Positions 17,636 through 25,977 of a DNA stretch of 64,000 nt are shown piece after piece. Every line of letters starts with the position of its first letter. The stretch's first letter is position 1. The translations under genes and the position numbers were made by a program. The notes under the pieces were generated by a model that was not told where the DNA came from, ran no database searches, and saw only the letters and a list, made by a program, of their open reading frames with translations. This stretch comes from Ktedonobacter racemifer DSM 44963 (lineage in GTDB: Bacteria; Chloroflexota; Ktedonobacteria; Ktedonobacterales; Ktedonobacteraceae), in the NCBI RefSeq assembly GCF_000178855.1, contig NZ_ADVG01000005.1, forward strand, positions 1,238,519 to 1,302,518, given 5' to 3'.

Positions 17636-17692
17636 ACATGAGGGGGAACTCAGAGTAAAGGTGCGATCCTCATATACGAAAGCTGACTTGGC

Positions 17693-18565
17693 TTAGCGAG
17701 ATCGCGCTCGCTCGCGCTCCTGTCGCCAGGCTGCCTCGATGCACTGCTTCATCAGCATTACATTGGTCAATGGTCCGACACCTCCGGGCACTGGAGTCAG
17801 CGCGCCAGCCACCGCGCTCACCGAGGCATAGTCTACATCACCCACAATTCCACCCTCTGGGAGCGCGTTGGTGCCAACGTCAATGACTGTTGCTCCAGGC
17901 CGAACCATTTCCGCCTTTACCATAGTAGGACGTCCGACAGCCACAATCAGGATATCACTTTCACGCATAACTTCGCGTAAATTCTGCGTACGCGAGTGAC
18001 AGATCGTCACGGTCGCGTTGCGCTGCAAGAGCATCAGGGCCAGTGGCTTGCCAACAACATTGCTGCGCCCCAGTATGACTACGCGCTTCCCCTCAATGGG
18101 CGTCTGGGTGCGCTCAAGGATTTCCACCACAGCCGCGGCGGTCGAGGGATGGAAGCTGGGGAACCCCAACGCCAGGTTGCCAGCACTCTGGAGGCTAATG
18201 CCATCGATATCCTTCTCGGCCGCGAGTGTCTCAGCCACCAGGCGCTGAGAGAGATGCTCTGGCAGCGGCATCTGCACAATCACGCCATGCATGGCTGGAT
18301 CGCTATTCAGGCGCAAAAGCGCATCGCGCAGACCCTCGGTGGTTGTATCCGCAGGCAGAAGCTCCAGGCGTGCCTCCACGCCCAACTCTTTGGCGATACG
18401 CAGGATGGCCTTGGTATAAACGCCCGAGGCCGCGTCACCCTCCACGCGTACTACTACCAGGCCCGGCGCACGCTGATAGGTCTGCTGAAAGCGCTGCACC
18501 TCCTCTTTCAGTTCAGTTTTAATCTCCGCACTCAGTTTCTTTCCATCAAGTACAGTTGCCGTCAT
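17693..18565 (-). CDS. folD: Bifunctional methylenetetrahydrofolate dehydrogenase / methenyl-THF cyclohydrolase
   Basis: Interconverts 5,10-methylene-THF and 10-formyl-THF. The 290-residue form starts MTATVLDGKKLSAEIKTELK with AGGAGAGAGGTG upstream. Family marks are GLVVVRVEGDAASGVYTKAILRIAKELG (catalytic Tyr-x3-Lys region), GVIVQMPLPEHL near residue 97, and the NADP site VVILGRSNVVGKPLALML near residue 160, ending with TPVPGGVGPLTNVMLMKQ. It begins one base after the cyclodeaminase gene ends, so the two form one unit of folate one-carbon metabolism. Confidence 0.96.
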   Translation of the reverse strand: MTATVLDGKKLSAEIKTELKEEVQRFQQTYQRAPGLVVVRVEGDAASGVYTKAILRIAKELGVEARLELLPADTTTEGLRDALLRLNSDPAMHGVIVQMPLPEHLSQRLVAETLAAEKDIDGISLQSAGNLALGFPSFHPSTAAAVVEILERTQTPIEGKRVVILGRSNVVGKPLALMLLQRNATVTICHSRTQNLREVMRESDILIVAVGRPTMVKAEMVRPGATVIDVGTNALPEGGIVGDVDYASVSAVAGALTPVPGGVGPLTNVMLMKQCIEAAWRQERERARSR

Positions 18566-18566
18566 G

Positions 18567-19196
18567 CTACTTAGCACCTCTCTCCTCAATTGCGCGATTG
18601 ACCCCTAGCGCCTCTTCCGTAATCTGTCCCAGCGCGCCATCTAGCCGTCCCTGCAACTCCTGAGCCTTGTCTGCATCCTTCAGGGAGGTAATGTTGACAT
18701 TGACCATCCAGGCTGCTCCGTTCCCTGTGGCCAGGGCCAGCGACGTCGCGGTCGCAATATCGCTGAGCACATTTTTGTTGCCGATCTCGGCGACGCGCTT
18801 GCAGCAGCGCGCAAGCTCAAGCGCGCGCTCGACCATCTCTAGTGGCACCAGAGCCGCCTCGACAAGCGCACCCTGTACGGCCTGTTGGCGCGCCTCTTTC
18901 TCTTCGCTGGTCCCGCGTGGCATCTTAAAGCAGCTTGAAAGCTTGCCATAGGCCTCAATATCCAGGCGCATCAACTCCTGAAAGCGAGCGCGCAGGCCCT
19001 CGCCCTGTTCGATCAGGTCGCCAATCTCTTGCTGGACCACTGTATAATCGGCCTTGCCTACGGTGAGCCGCGCCACCATACATGCCAGGCTCGCGCCCAT
19101 CGCTCCGGTCAGCGCCGAGGCGGAGCCGCCACCTGGCGTAGGCTGCGCGGAGGCCAGGTCATCTAAATATTGCTGTAGTGTCTTGTCTAAATACAT
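18567..19196 (-). CDS. Formiminotransferase-cyclodeaminase family protein (methenyl-THF cyclohydrolase, FchA type)
   Basis: A 209-residue single cyclodeaminase domain: YLDDLASAQPTPGGGSASALTGAMGASLACMVARLTVG at the N-terminus is diagnostic. The helical remainder ends with a SDIATATSLALATGNGAAWMVNVNITSLKD segment. The start MYLDKTLQQ is favoured by GAGGG eight bases upstream. Alone, such domains act as 5-formimino-THF cyclodeaminase or methenyl-THF cyclohydrolase. Pairing with folD supports a role in THF one-carbon units rather than histidine breakdown. Confidence 0.9.
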   Translation of the reverse strand: MYLDKTLQQYLDDLASAQPTPGGGSASALTGAMGASLACMVARLTVGKADYTVVQQEIGDLIEQGEGLRARFQELMRLDIEAYGKLSSCFKMPRGTSEEKEARQQAVQGALVEAALVPLEMVERALELARCCKRVAEIGNKNVLSDIATATSLALATGNGAAWMVNVNITSLKDADKAQELQGRLDGALGQITEEALGVNRAIEERGAK

Positions 19197-19462
19197 ATGT
19201 TCTACCCTCATAGGTAATAATATCTTTTTCAACACTCGCGGGGCTTGGAAATTTCCACTCTCCATTCTAGCATCGCGTTCCGCAAGCCGTCGAGAGCGCA
19301 TGACCACTGTCAGGCTCTCCAGTTCGCCACCATACGCCACTACCCGGCAGTACTACCCAGCGCACACAAAACTGGAGGAACCTCAATAAGAGAGTTTACA
19401 CCTCTCTTCCTCCATGATACCAACATAGGATACCCACCAGTTAAGAGCGATGTGCGATAGCA

Positions 19463-19675
19463 TCAAGCCGTGTATTGTTCGACGCTGATTCGTCCATCGA
19501 GACCTTCTCTGGGATAAGACACATGATGCGCACACAATAAAAGAGCAACGCTCTCGGTGATATCTGCATGAATCTCATCCTTGACAATAGAAGTGGGAGA
19601 ATACTCTCTATGATTGTCATCGCAGAGAGCACCAAAACGTAGCATCTTTTTTAGGATATTTCTCTCGTACGCCAT
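19463..19675 (-). CDS. Small hypothetical ORF, 70 aa
   Basis: A hydrophilic 70-codon frame (MAYERNILKKMLRFGALCDDN at the N-terminus) with AAGGGG eight bases before ATG, lying in the otherwise empty 630-bp region between fchA and the LuxR gene. The middle carries ITESVALLLCAHHVSYP. No family is recognised and it could be a remnant or a chance frame. It is included because of the ribosome-binding site. Confidence 0.3.
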   Translation of the reverse strand: MAYERNILKKMLRFGALCDDNHREYSPTSIVKDEIHADITESVALLLCAHHVSYPREGLDGRISVEQYTA

Positions 19676-19747
19676 CCTCCGGACCCCTTCGGAGCTGCCT
19701 GGCGATAAGATCGGCAAGAAGATTATGCTGGCTCAGCAGCTAAACAT

Positions 19748-19787
19748 AAAGTTCCCTCACAAGTATGCTATACTGTTAGGGAACTTT
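19748..19787 (+). promoter_or_regulatory. Inverted repeat enclosing an extended -10, upstream of the LuxR gene
   Basis: AAAGTTCCCT (19748-19757) and AGGGAACTTT (19778-19787) form a perfect 10-bp inverted repeat with a 20-bp centre. The centre contains TGCTATACT (19766-19774), an extended -10. A dimeric regulator bound here would cover the promoter, and autoregulation by the downstream regulator is a reasonable guess. Confidence 0.5.
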
Positions 19788-19828
19788 GCGTTTAGCAGTT
19801 AATAAACAGGTGGCGAAGAGAGAGACGC

Positions 19829-22800
19829 ATGACGCGATCAACACCTACCATTGAGAAGAACACCCTTGTGACTCATGAAGGCAAGCGGGCGATTGAGATT
19901 GCTGTTGGGTCGGCGGCATGGTTTGAGTGGGTGGGAAGAGAGCGCTCGACGCTCTTTGCTTTTCATGCACCAGAGGGCAGCTATACGGCACGCAAGGAGG
20001 GATCTGGCAGCGGGCGCGGTGGGTGGTACTGGAAGGCGTATCGCAAACACCAGGGCAAGCTGTATCGCGCATACATGGGCAAAGGGGAGGATCTGACGCT
20101 AGCGCGGCTTCAGGAGATCGCACAGGCGCTTTCATCAAGGATAGCAAGCGAGGAGAAAGCGAGTGAAGAACCCTCTGGGGCAAAACCTCTGGCTACACAC
20201 GGGGAAGGCTTGCATCAGGCGGCCACTCCGCTGCTGGAGACACGGCTACGGCCCCCGCGCCTACCAGCCCAACTGGTCGAACGTGCTCCTCTGCTGGCGC
20301 TGTTAGATGGCAGCCGACAGCAAAAGTTAACCCTCGTGCACGCTCCAGTTGGCTTTGGCAAGACCACGCTGGTCAGCCGCTGGCTAGCGCGTCGCCAGGC
20401 GCAGGCTCCTCTGTTTGCGGCCTGGCTTTCGCTTGAAGTGGGCGATAACGATCCACTGCGCTTCTGGTCAACGCTGATCGCTGCCTGCCAGCTTTCTGAC
20501 GAGCAAATCGGCCAGACGGCCCTGGGACAGCTCTCCCAGAGTGCCCGACAACCTTTCACGCAGGCGCCATTGCAGGCGGCGCTCGCGTTTCTGCTCAACG
20601 ATCTGAGCCGCTTTGTCCAGGAGGGCGTAGTGGTTTTAGAGGATTATCATCTGATTGAGCACGCTCAGATCCACGAAACGCTGGCCTTTTTCATCGAGAA
20701 CCTGCCAGCCTCGCTCCATGTCATCATCCTGACACGCAGCCTACCACCACTTCCACTAGTGCGCTGGCGCGCCCATGGGCACCTGCTGGAGATCCAGACC
20801 TCCCAATTGCGTTTCTCCCTGGAGGAAACGACGCTCTTTCTCCAGCAATTCCTCCAACAGGCACTCGCCGAGGAGTTCCTGCACACGCTCTATACGCAAC
20901 TGGAGGGCTGGGCTGCTGGTCTGCGCCTGCTGGCCTTGAGCCTACAAAGCCAGAGAACACCCCAGGCAATCAAGGCTGCGCTCAAACAACTGAGCGAAAA
21001 CTCCACAGTTGAGCGCGCTCATCGCCCAATCCAGGAGTTTTTCCTGAGCGAAGTACTTGCCGCCCAGCCGGAGCCGCTCCAGCTCTTTTTGCTCCAGACT
21101 AGCCTGCTTGGTCGTCTGAGCGGCTCGCTGTGTGATGCGCTGACAGGCAGACATGATGGTGCTGAGTGGCTAGAGATGGTAGCGCGCAATGGATTCTTTC
21201 TCGATGCACTGGACAATGCTGGCGAGTGGTATCGCTATCACACCCTCTTCGCCGAGGCCATGCGAGCCGAGGCAGAGCGCCGTTTAGGAACCGGGACGCT
21301 GCGCGAACTGTCGGCGCACGCCAGCTCCTGGTATGAAGAACATGCCATGCTCGCGGAAGCCATCGAGGCCGCCCTGTTCGCGCAAGACTTCGAGCGAGCC
21401 GGGCGACTGATCGAAAACCTCAACGAGCATGCCTACTCCAACGAGTACCATACCATGCGCCGCTGGCTGGAACAGATACCACAAAACCTTCTGGCCGCGC
21501 ACCCTGTCCTCTGCTTCCTCCTCGCCCAGGCGCGCATCTTCACCGAAAAGCATCCAGGTGGGATCTGGCGCATCGAGCCAGCCGAAGACCTGCTCCAACT
21601 GGCGGAAAAGGGCTGGCGCGCACAGGGAGATATGCTCCAGATCGGCATTCTCTATGCCTTTCGCGCGACCTTTACCATCATTCACGGCTTTGTCGCGCCT
21701 GCCGTCACCTATGCGCGTTCCGCACTCCACCTCCTGCCCACCAGCCCTGAACAAGCATACCAGCAGCGACCAGCGGAGTGGATCGAATGGCACTGCGGCT
21801 GCCTGCTCACATTGGGCATGGAATCCATGCAGGCTGGCGCTTTTGCCAGTGCCCGCCAGCATCTCCTTGCAGGCTATACCCTCAGTCTGCGCGTCGAGGA
21901 CCGTGTCTTCGCCCGCGTCATTGGGCACATGCTAGGCGACGTGTCTCTTGAAATGGGCGAATTGCACCAGGCCGACTCCTATTACCGGCAAGCATTGGCC
22001 GAACCTCCCTGGCCAAATGAGACCGGCGAGGATATTTTTCGCATACAAGTTGCGTGCGGATTCATTCGCATTGCCTACGCGTGGAACGAGCTTGACAGGG
22101 CGGAGCAACTGGCCCGCGAGGCATCTCATCGACACCACTCCCAGGGCGATTTCCCCGTGGGAGAGGAAGCCGTGCGCACACAGCTAGAACTCTTACGGCT
22201 CCTCCTCCTGCGCGCGCGTGGGAAAGAGACCGAGGCACAGACAGCGCTCTCCGCTCTTATCGTACACCTACAAGCAGCCACCCACACGCGCCAGCTTGTT
22301 TCCGATGTCCTCCTCTGGCAAGCACGTGTACAGATTCACAATGGTGCCTTCCAGACTGCAGAACACACGCTTGACGAGCTCACCAGCTCTGGACAGAAGT
22401 TCACCCCACTGCAACAGCAGTCCATCGACCTCCTCAACGCGCGCCTGCTCCTGGCCCATGGAGAGGCAGCGACCGCTCTACCTCAGCTTGTGCAGCTTCT
22501 TAGTCGCGCTCAAGAGGGCCAACACATGTTGAGAATACTGGAAATTCAGCTCCTCATCGCGCTCGCCCATGCCTCCCTCAAACAGGGGCCGGAGAGTAAC
22601 CAGCAACTCACCCTCGTCCTCGTGCAGGCGCGTGGCGAGGGCTTCCTGCGCCTCTTCCTTGATGAAGGCGAAGAAGTGGAGACCCTCCTGCGCGAACTCC
22701 TGCCTTCCCTTACAGAGAAACCCCTGCGCGCCTGGACTCAGAGCATCCTCCACGCCTTTGCTCACCCCTTCTCGCCTCAGACCAGCAGCCCGGACAGCAC

Positions 22801-22999
22801 GCTGTTCGAACCACTCTCCACACAGGAACAGCGCGTGCTCGCCCTCCTCGCCGCCGGGCGTAGCAACCCCGAAATCGCCGAAACGCTGATCATTTCCGTC
22901 AACACCGTCAAGGGCCATGTCAAAAGCATTTACCGCAAACTCGACGTCAACAGCCGCATCGAAGCTAGCGCAGCCGCCAGTCGCCTGAAATTGATCTAA
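19829..22999 (+). CDS. Large MalT-type (LAL) LuxR-family transcriptional regulator with extra N-terminal domain
   Basis: A 1056-residue regulator. Residues 1-100 form a basic beta-rich domain (WFEWVGRERSTLFAFHAPEGSY, then RGGWYWKAYRKHQGKLYRAYMGK) that looks like the arm-type DNA-binding domain of tyrosine recombinases. Residues about 135-480 are a STAND NTPase with Walker A APVGFGKTTLVSRW and Walker B-like VVVLEDYHLI. A TPR-like helical region runs to about 970. The C-terminal LuxR HTH is LSTQEQRVLALLAAGRSNPEIAETLIISVNTVKGHVKSIYRKL. Such proteins bind a small inducer and ATP, multimerise and activate promoters. The start has GAGAGAG upstream. Confidence 0.92.
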   Translation: MTRSTPTIEKNTLVTHEGKRAIEIAVGSAAWFEWVGRERSTLFAFHAPEGSYTARKEGSGSGRGGWYWKAYRKHQGKLYRAYMGKGEDLTLARLQEIAQALSSRIASEEKASEEPSGAKPLATHGEGLHQAATPLLETRLRPPRLPAQLVERAPLLALLDGSRQQKLTLVHAPVGFGKTTLVSRWLARRQAQAPLFAAWLSLEVGDNDPLRFWSTLIAACQLSDEQIGQTALGQLSQSARQPFTQAPLQAALAFLLNDLSRFVQEGVVVLEDYHLIEHAQIHETLAFFIENLPASLHVIILTRSLPPLPLVRWRAHGHLLEIQTSQLRFSLEETTLFLQQFLQQALAEEFLHTLYTQLEGWAAGLRLLALSLQSQRTPQAIKAALKQLSENSTVERAHRPIQEFFLSEVLAAQPEPLQLFLLQTSLLGRLSGSLCDALTGRHDGAEWLEMVARNGFFLDALDNAGEWYRYHTLFAEAMRAEAERRLGTGTLRELSAHASSWYEEHAMLAEAIEAALFAQDFERAGRLIENLNEHAYSNEYHTMRRWLEQIPQNLLAAHPVLCFLLAQARIFTEKHPGGIWRIEPAEDLLQLAEKGWRAQGDMLQIGILYAFRATFTIIHGFVAPAVTYARSALHLLPTSPEQAYQQRPAEWIEWHCGCLLTLGMESMQAGAFASARQHLLAGYTLSLRVEDRVFARVIGHMLGDVSLEMGELHQADSYYRQALAEPPWPNETGEDIFRIQVACGFIRIAYAWNELDRAEQLAREASHRHHSQGDFPVGEEAVRTQLELLRLLLLRARGKETEAQTALSALIVHLQAATHTRQLVSDVLLWQARVQIHNGAFQTAEHTLDELTSSGQKFTPLQQQSIDLLNARLLLAHGEAATALPQLVQLLSRAQEGQHMLRILEIQLLIALAHASLKQGPESNQQLTLVLVQARGEGFLRLFLDEGEEVETLLRELLPSLTEKPLRAWTQSILHAFAHPFSPQTSSPDSTLFEPLSTQEQRVLALLAAGRSNPEIAETLIISVNTVKGHVKSIYRKLDVNSRIEASAAASRLKLI

Positions 23000-23133
23000 C
23001 AACACCCACTCACAACCACCCGCCCAACTACCCAGTCGGGCGGCGCGCGGCTCCCCCTTTGCCCACTATACTCTGGTCAGTGATGCGAAAGCACATCTGA
23101 CAATTGACAGTTTAGTAGAGCAGAGGAAAAACA

Positions 23134-24024
23134 GTGTTTCAGACACATGATAAAGCGATAAACTCTTCGTCTTCTCGCATATGGTTCATCACCGGAAGTT
23201 CCACCGGCTTTGGACGAGCCCTAGCTGAGGCCGTCCTGGCTCATGGGGATCGCCTGGTAGCGACCGCGCGCCATCTGGAACAACTCCAGAGCCTGAGCGC
23301 CCCTTCTCCCGAGCAGTTGCTCACACTCGCGCTGGATGTTACCAACGAGGCCCAATGCCAGGAGGCAGTTACGCAAGCCATGGAGCGATTCGGGCAGATC
23401 GACGTGCTGGTCAACAACGCCGGCTATGGTCTCTTTGGAGCTATCGAAGAAACCTCAGCGCTTGAGGTACGCCAGCAGTTCGAGACCAATGTCTTCGGGC
23501 TCCTCAACGTTACCCGCGCGGCTCTGCCCATCCTGCGCGCTCAACGACGCGGGCATATTCTGATGATGTCCTCAATTGGCGGTTTTGTCAGCTTCATGGG
23601 AATGGGCATGTACAACGCCAGTAAGCGCGCAGTAGAAGGGCTATCCGACGCGCTGGCCCAGGAAATAGCGCCGCTGGGCATTCACCTGACTATCATTGAA
23701 CCCGGGTTGTTTCGCACAGACTTTACCGGTCGCTCGCTAAAGGTGGCGGAGCGCAAAATCGAGGACTATGCGCAGACCAGCGGTATGGTGCTTGACTACA
23801 CCACGAAGAACATCCACGGGCATGAACCAGGCGATCCAGCCCTGGCCGCAGCTGCGATCCTCAAGGTTGTAGAGCATCCCCAGCCGCCCTTGCGCCTGGC
23901 CTTGGGAGCTGATGCCCTGGAGATGATGCGCAAAAAACTGGACGAAGTTTCCCAGGAATGGAAAACCTGGGAAGCCACCTCCATCGCCACCGCCTTCCCA
24001 ACCACCCCAAAGGAGTCGTTATAA
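23134..24024 (+). CDS. SDR family oxidoreductase
   Basis: A 296-residue classical short-chain dehydrogenase. The cofactor motif is WFITGSSTGFGRALAEAVL (residues 18-36), NNAG appears in VLVNNAGYGLFGAIEE, and the catalytic Ser, Tyr and Lys lie in MMSSIGGFVSF and MYNASKRAVEGL. The start is GTG with GAGGA upstream. The stop TAA overlaps the ATG of the following alpha/beta hydrolase by one base, so the two genes are translationally coupled. Substrate not readable. Confidence 0.9.
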   Translation: MFQTHDKAINSSSSRIWFITGSSTGFGRALAEAVLAHGDRLVATARHLEQLQSLSAPSPEQLLTLALDVTNEAQCQEAVTQAMERFGQIDVLVNNAGYGLFGAIEETSALEVRQQFETNVFGLLNVTRAALPILRAQRRGHILMMSSIGGFVSFMGMGMYNASKRAVEGLSDALAQEIAPLGIHLTIIEPGLFRTDFTGRSLKVAERKIEDYAQTSGMVLDYTTKNIHGHEPGDPALAAAAILKVVEHPQPPLRLALGADALEMMRKKLDEVSQEWKTWEATSIATAFPTTPKESL

Positions 24025-24854
24025 TGAACACTGCGATAGAGAACACCAGCACTGTGCTTTCTCAGGATGGAACCACGATTAGCTATCTAAGCGTGGGCAG
24101 CGGGCCAGCAGTGATTGTGGTACCAGGCGCGCTCTCGCTGGCCCGTGACTATACTGCCTTCGCGCGTGCTCTGGCCGAGCACTTCACTGTTCACACCATG
24201 GAACGACGTGGGCGCGGCCAGAGCGGACCACAGGGCAGCGATTACAGTATTAAAAAAGAGTGCGAGGATGTACTCGCGCTGCAGCGCCAAACCAATGCAT
24301 CCCTGCTCGTCGGCCATAGCTTTGGCGGGCTTGTCGCCCTGGAATCAGCCCGCAACAACCAGGCATTCACCAGAGTAGCCGTCTACGAACCCGGTGTCTC
24401 CATCGACGGGTCCATCCCAGCAGGCTGGATACCTGGCTACGAAAAGAAGCTGGCCGAGAACAAGAAACTAGATGCTTTTGTCGAGTTTACCCTCGCCATG
24501 GGGCCGGAGTCCGCGCGCAAAACACCACCCTGGCTCATGAAGCGCATGCTGCCGCTTTTCATGAAATCTCACGAGCTCAAGACCATCCTGAGCCTCCTCC
24601 AGGAAAATCTGAGTGAACACAAAGAAGTAGCACACCTGGACAACAGCTATAAAAATTACCGGGAAATAGCTGCAAGTGTCCTGCTCATGCATGGCGGCAA
24701 AGGCAATACTCCGCAGGCGGACACAAGCATGAAGCGACTCGCAGCAGTCTTCCAGCACGTTGAAACGCGGAAGTTTCCAGCCCTCGACCACTTTGGACTC
24801 AATAAAACTGGCCCCCAGGAAGTTGCCAGGGCAGTCAGCGCATACTTTTTGTAG
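24024..24854 (+). CDS. Alpha/beta hydrolase
   Basis: A 276-residue serine hydrolase. The start MNTAIENTSTVLSQDGTTISYLSVG is supported by AAAGGAG and by its one-base overlap with the upstream stop. The nucleophile elbow is GHSFGG near residue 95 and the oxyanion strand is AVIVVPGALSLARDY. The final histidine is in FPALDHFGLNKTGP near residue 255, typical of epoxide-hydrolase/peroxidase-like members. It is cotranscribed with the SDR gene, which suggests a small detoxification or modification module. Confidence 0.9.
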   Translation: MNTAIENTSTVLSQDGTTISYLSVGSGPAVIVVPGALSLARDYTAFARALAEHFTVHTMERRGRGQSGPQGSDYSIKKECEDVLALQRQTNASLLVGHSFGGLVALESARNNQAFTRVAVYEPGVSIDGSIPAGWIPGYEKKLAENKKLDAFVEFTLAMGPESARKTPPWLMKRMLPLFMKSHELKTILSLLQENLSEHKEVAHLDNSYKNYREIAASVLLMHGGKGNTPQADTSMKRLAAVFQHVETRKFPALDHFGLNKTGPQEVARAVSAYFL

Positions 24855-24862
24855 GAACTGTT

Positions 24863-24994
24863 CTCAACGCCTGTGACACTTCGCCGGGTCAGGGGATGTG
24901 ACGCTTCGTCAGGTCAGGGGATGTGGTGCCAGGCTGGCGAAGCGTCACATCCCCTGACCTGGCGAGCCACGTAGTGGCGAGAAGTCCTGAATAG
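24863..24994. repeat. Composite palindromic element with both satellite hairpins
   Basis: Three parts are visible. Left satellite CTCAACGCCTGTGACACTTCGC (24863-24884, two bases overlap the stem); central stem with arms 24883-24908 and 24938-24963 (26 bp, one wobble); right satellite with GCCAC-GTA-GTGGC at 24966-24978, followed by GAGAAGTCCTGAATAG. The 29-nt loop holds a second near-copy of the left arm (GTCAGGTCAGGGGATGTG). Both flanks reappear, inverted, at 37525-37640. It lies between two plus-strand genes. Confidence 0.85.
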
Positions 24995-25093
24995 AGACAA
25001 CAAAACAATCATTTTTCCCTGACATAGACCCAAAAAGCCCCGTCGCTCGTCTGTAGAGTGAGTAAAAAAAATAGAGAATAAGGGGTAAGAAGT

Positions 25094-25822
25094 ATGGGTA
25101 TCACGCCTGGCGCTCTGGAGCATTTAGAGCGCGTTTATGATCTACTGATTGGCTATTATGGAGAACCAGCCTGGGAGCCAGACCATGATCCCCTGGGCGG
25201 ACTAGTAGGAACAATTCTCTCACAACACACCTCTGACATCAACTCAGGACGCGCCTACCATCAGTTGATAGAGCGGTTTTCCACCTGGGAGGAGGTTCGT
25301 GACGCCCCCACCCACGAGGTAGCCGAGGCCATCAAGAGTGGCGGCCTTGCCAATGTAAAAGCGCCCCGCATTCAAAGTGCGCTCCATACGCTCAGCGAGT
25401 GGCAGAGAGCGAAGGGAGATACGCGCTCACTTTCCGCATTTCTGCAAGATGAACTCAAAGGGCAGCCACTGGAGGAAGCCTGGCGCTATCTCCAGCAGAT
25501 GCCAGGCGTGGGACCCAAGACCGCAGCCTGTGTGCTTCTCTTTAATATGGGCCGACCTCTTATGCCCATTGATACCCACCTGCACCGCCTGACGCATCGC
25601 CTGGGACTGATCGGTCCCAAGGTCAGCGCCGACCAGGCCCATACCATCTTCCTCAAAGCGCTCCCACCAGAATGGGCCTACACCTTGCATGTAAACCTGA
25701 TCCGCCACGGGCGCACCATCTGCCATGCCCAGCGCCCTAAGTGTCCACAGTGTCCGCTGCTCTCTGAGTGCGCCTACGCGGGCAGCGTCAATCCCCAGGA
25801 GACAATGCTCCCCACCAAATAA
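25094..25822 (+). CDS. nth: Endonuclease III (HhH-GPD DNA glycosylase/AP lyase)
   Basis: A 242-residue base-excision repair enzyme that removes oxidised pyrimidines and nicks abasic sites. The helix-hairpin-helix with catalytic lysine is MPGVGPKTAACVLLFNMG near residue 136 and the catalytic aspartate is in MPIDTHLHRLTHRLGL. The iron-sulfur cluster loop CHAQRPKCPQCPLLSEC shows C-x6-C-x2-C-x5-C. The start has AAGGGG upstream. It stands alone, followed by a hairpin shared with the convergent transporter gene. Confidence 0.9.
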   Translation: MGITPGALEHLERVYDLLIGYYGEPAWEPDHDPLGGLVGTILSQHTSDINSGRAYHQLIERFSTWEEVRDAPTHEVAEAIKSGGLANVKAPRIQSALHTLSEWQRAKGDTRSLSAFLQDELKGQPLEEAWRYLQQMPGVGPKTAACVLLFNMGRPLMPIDTHLHRLTHRLGLIGPKVSADQAHTIFLKALPPEWAYTLHVNLIRHGRTICHAQRPKCPQCPLLSECAYAGSVNPQETMLPTK

Positions 25823-25826
25823 AGCA

Positions 25827-25878
25827 CCCTGGCAAGATGAGATGAACAAATTGAGCTATTCACCTCATCTTGCCAGGG
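25827..25878. terminator. Hairpin between convergent nth and TDT transporter genes
   Basis: CCCTGGCAAGATGAG (25827-25841) pairs perfectly with 25864-25878, and after one mismatch TGAA/TTCA continues the stem. It starts five bases after the nth stop and would serve both directions. No T-tract. Confidence 0.75.
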
Positions 25879-25977
25879 CATACTATCAGGCGCGCAGACA
25901 TTTATTTGTGCGTAAATGCTTCATATACCAGCACTGTGGTCATACCATAGATGAAATGCGGTAACGTACTAACTCAT

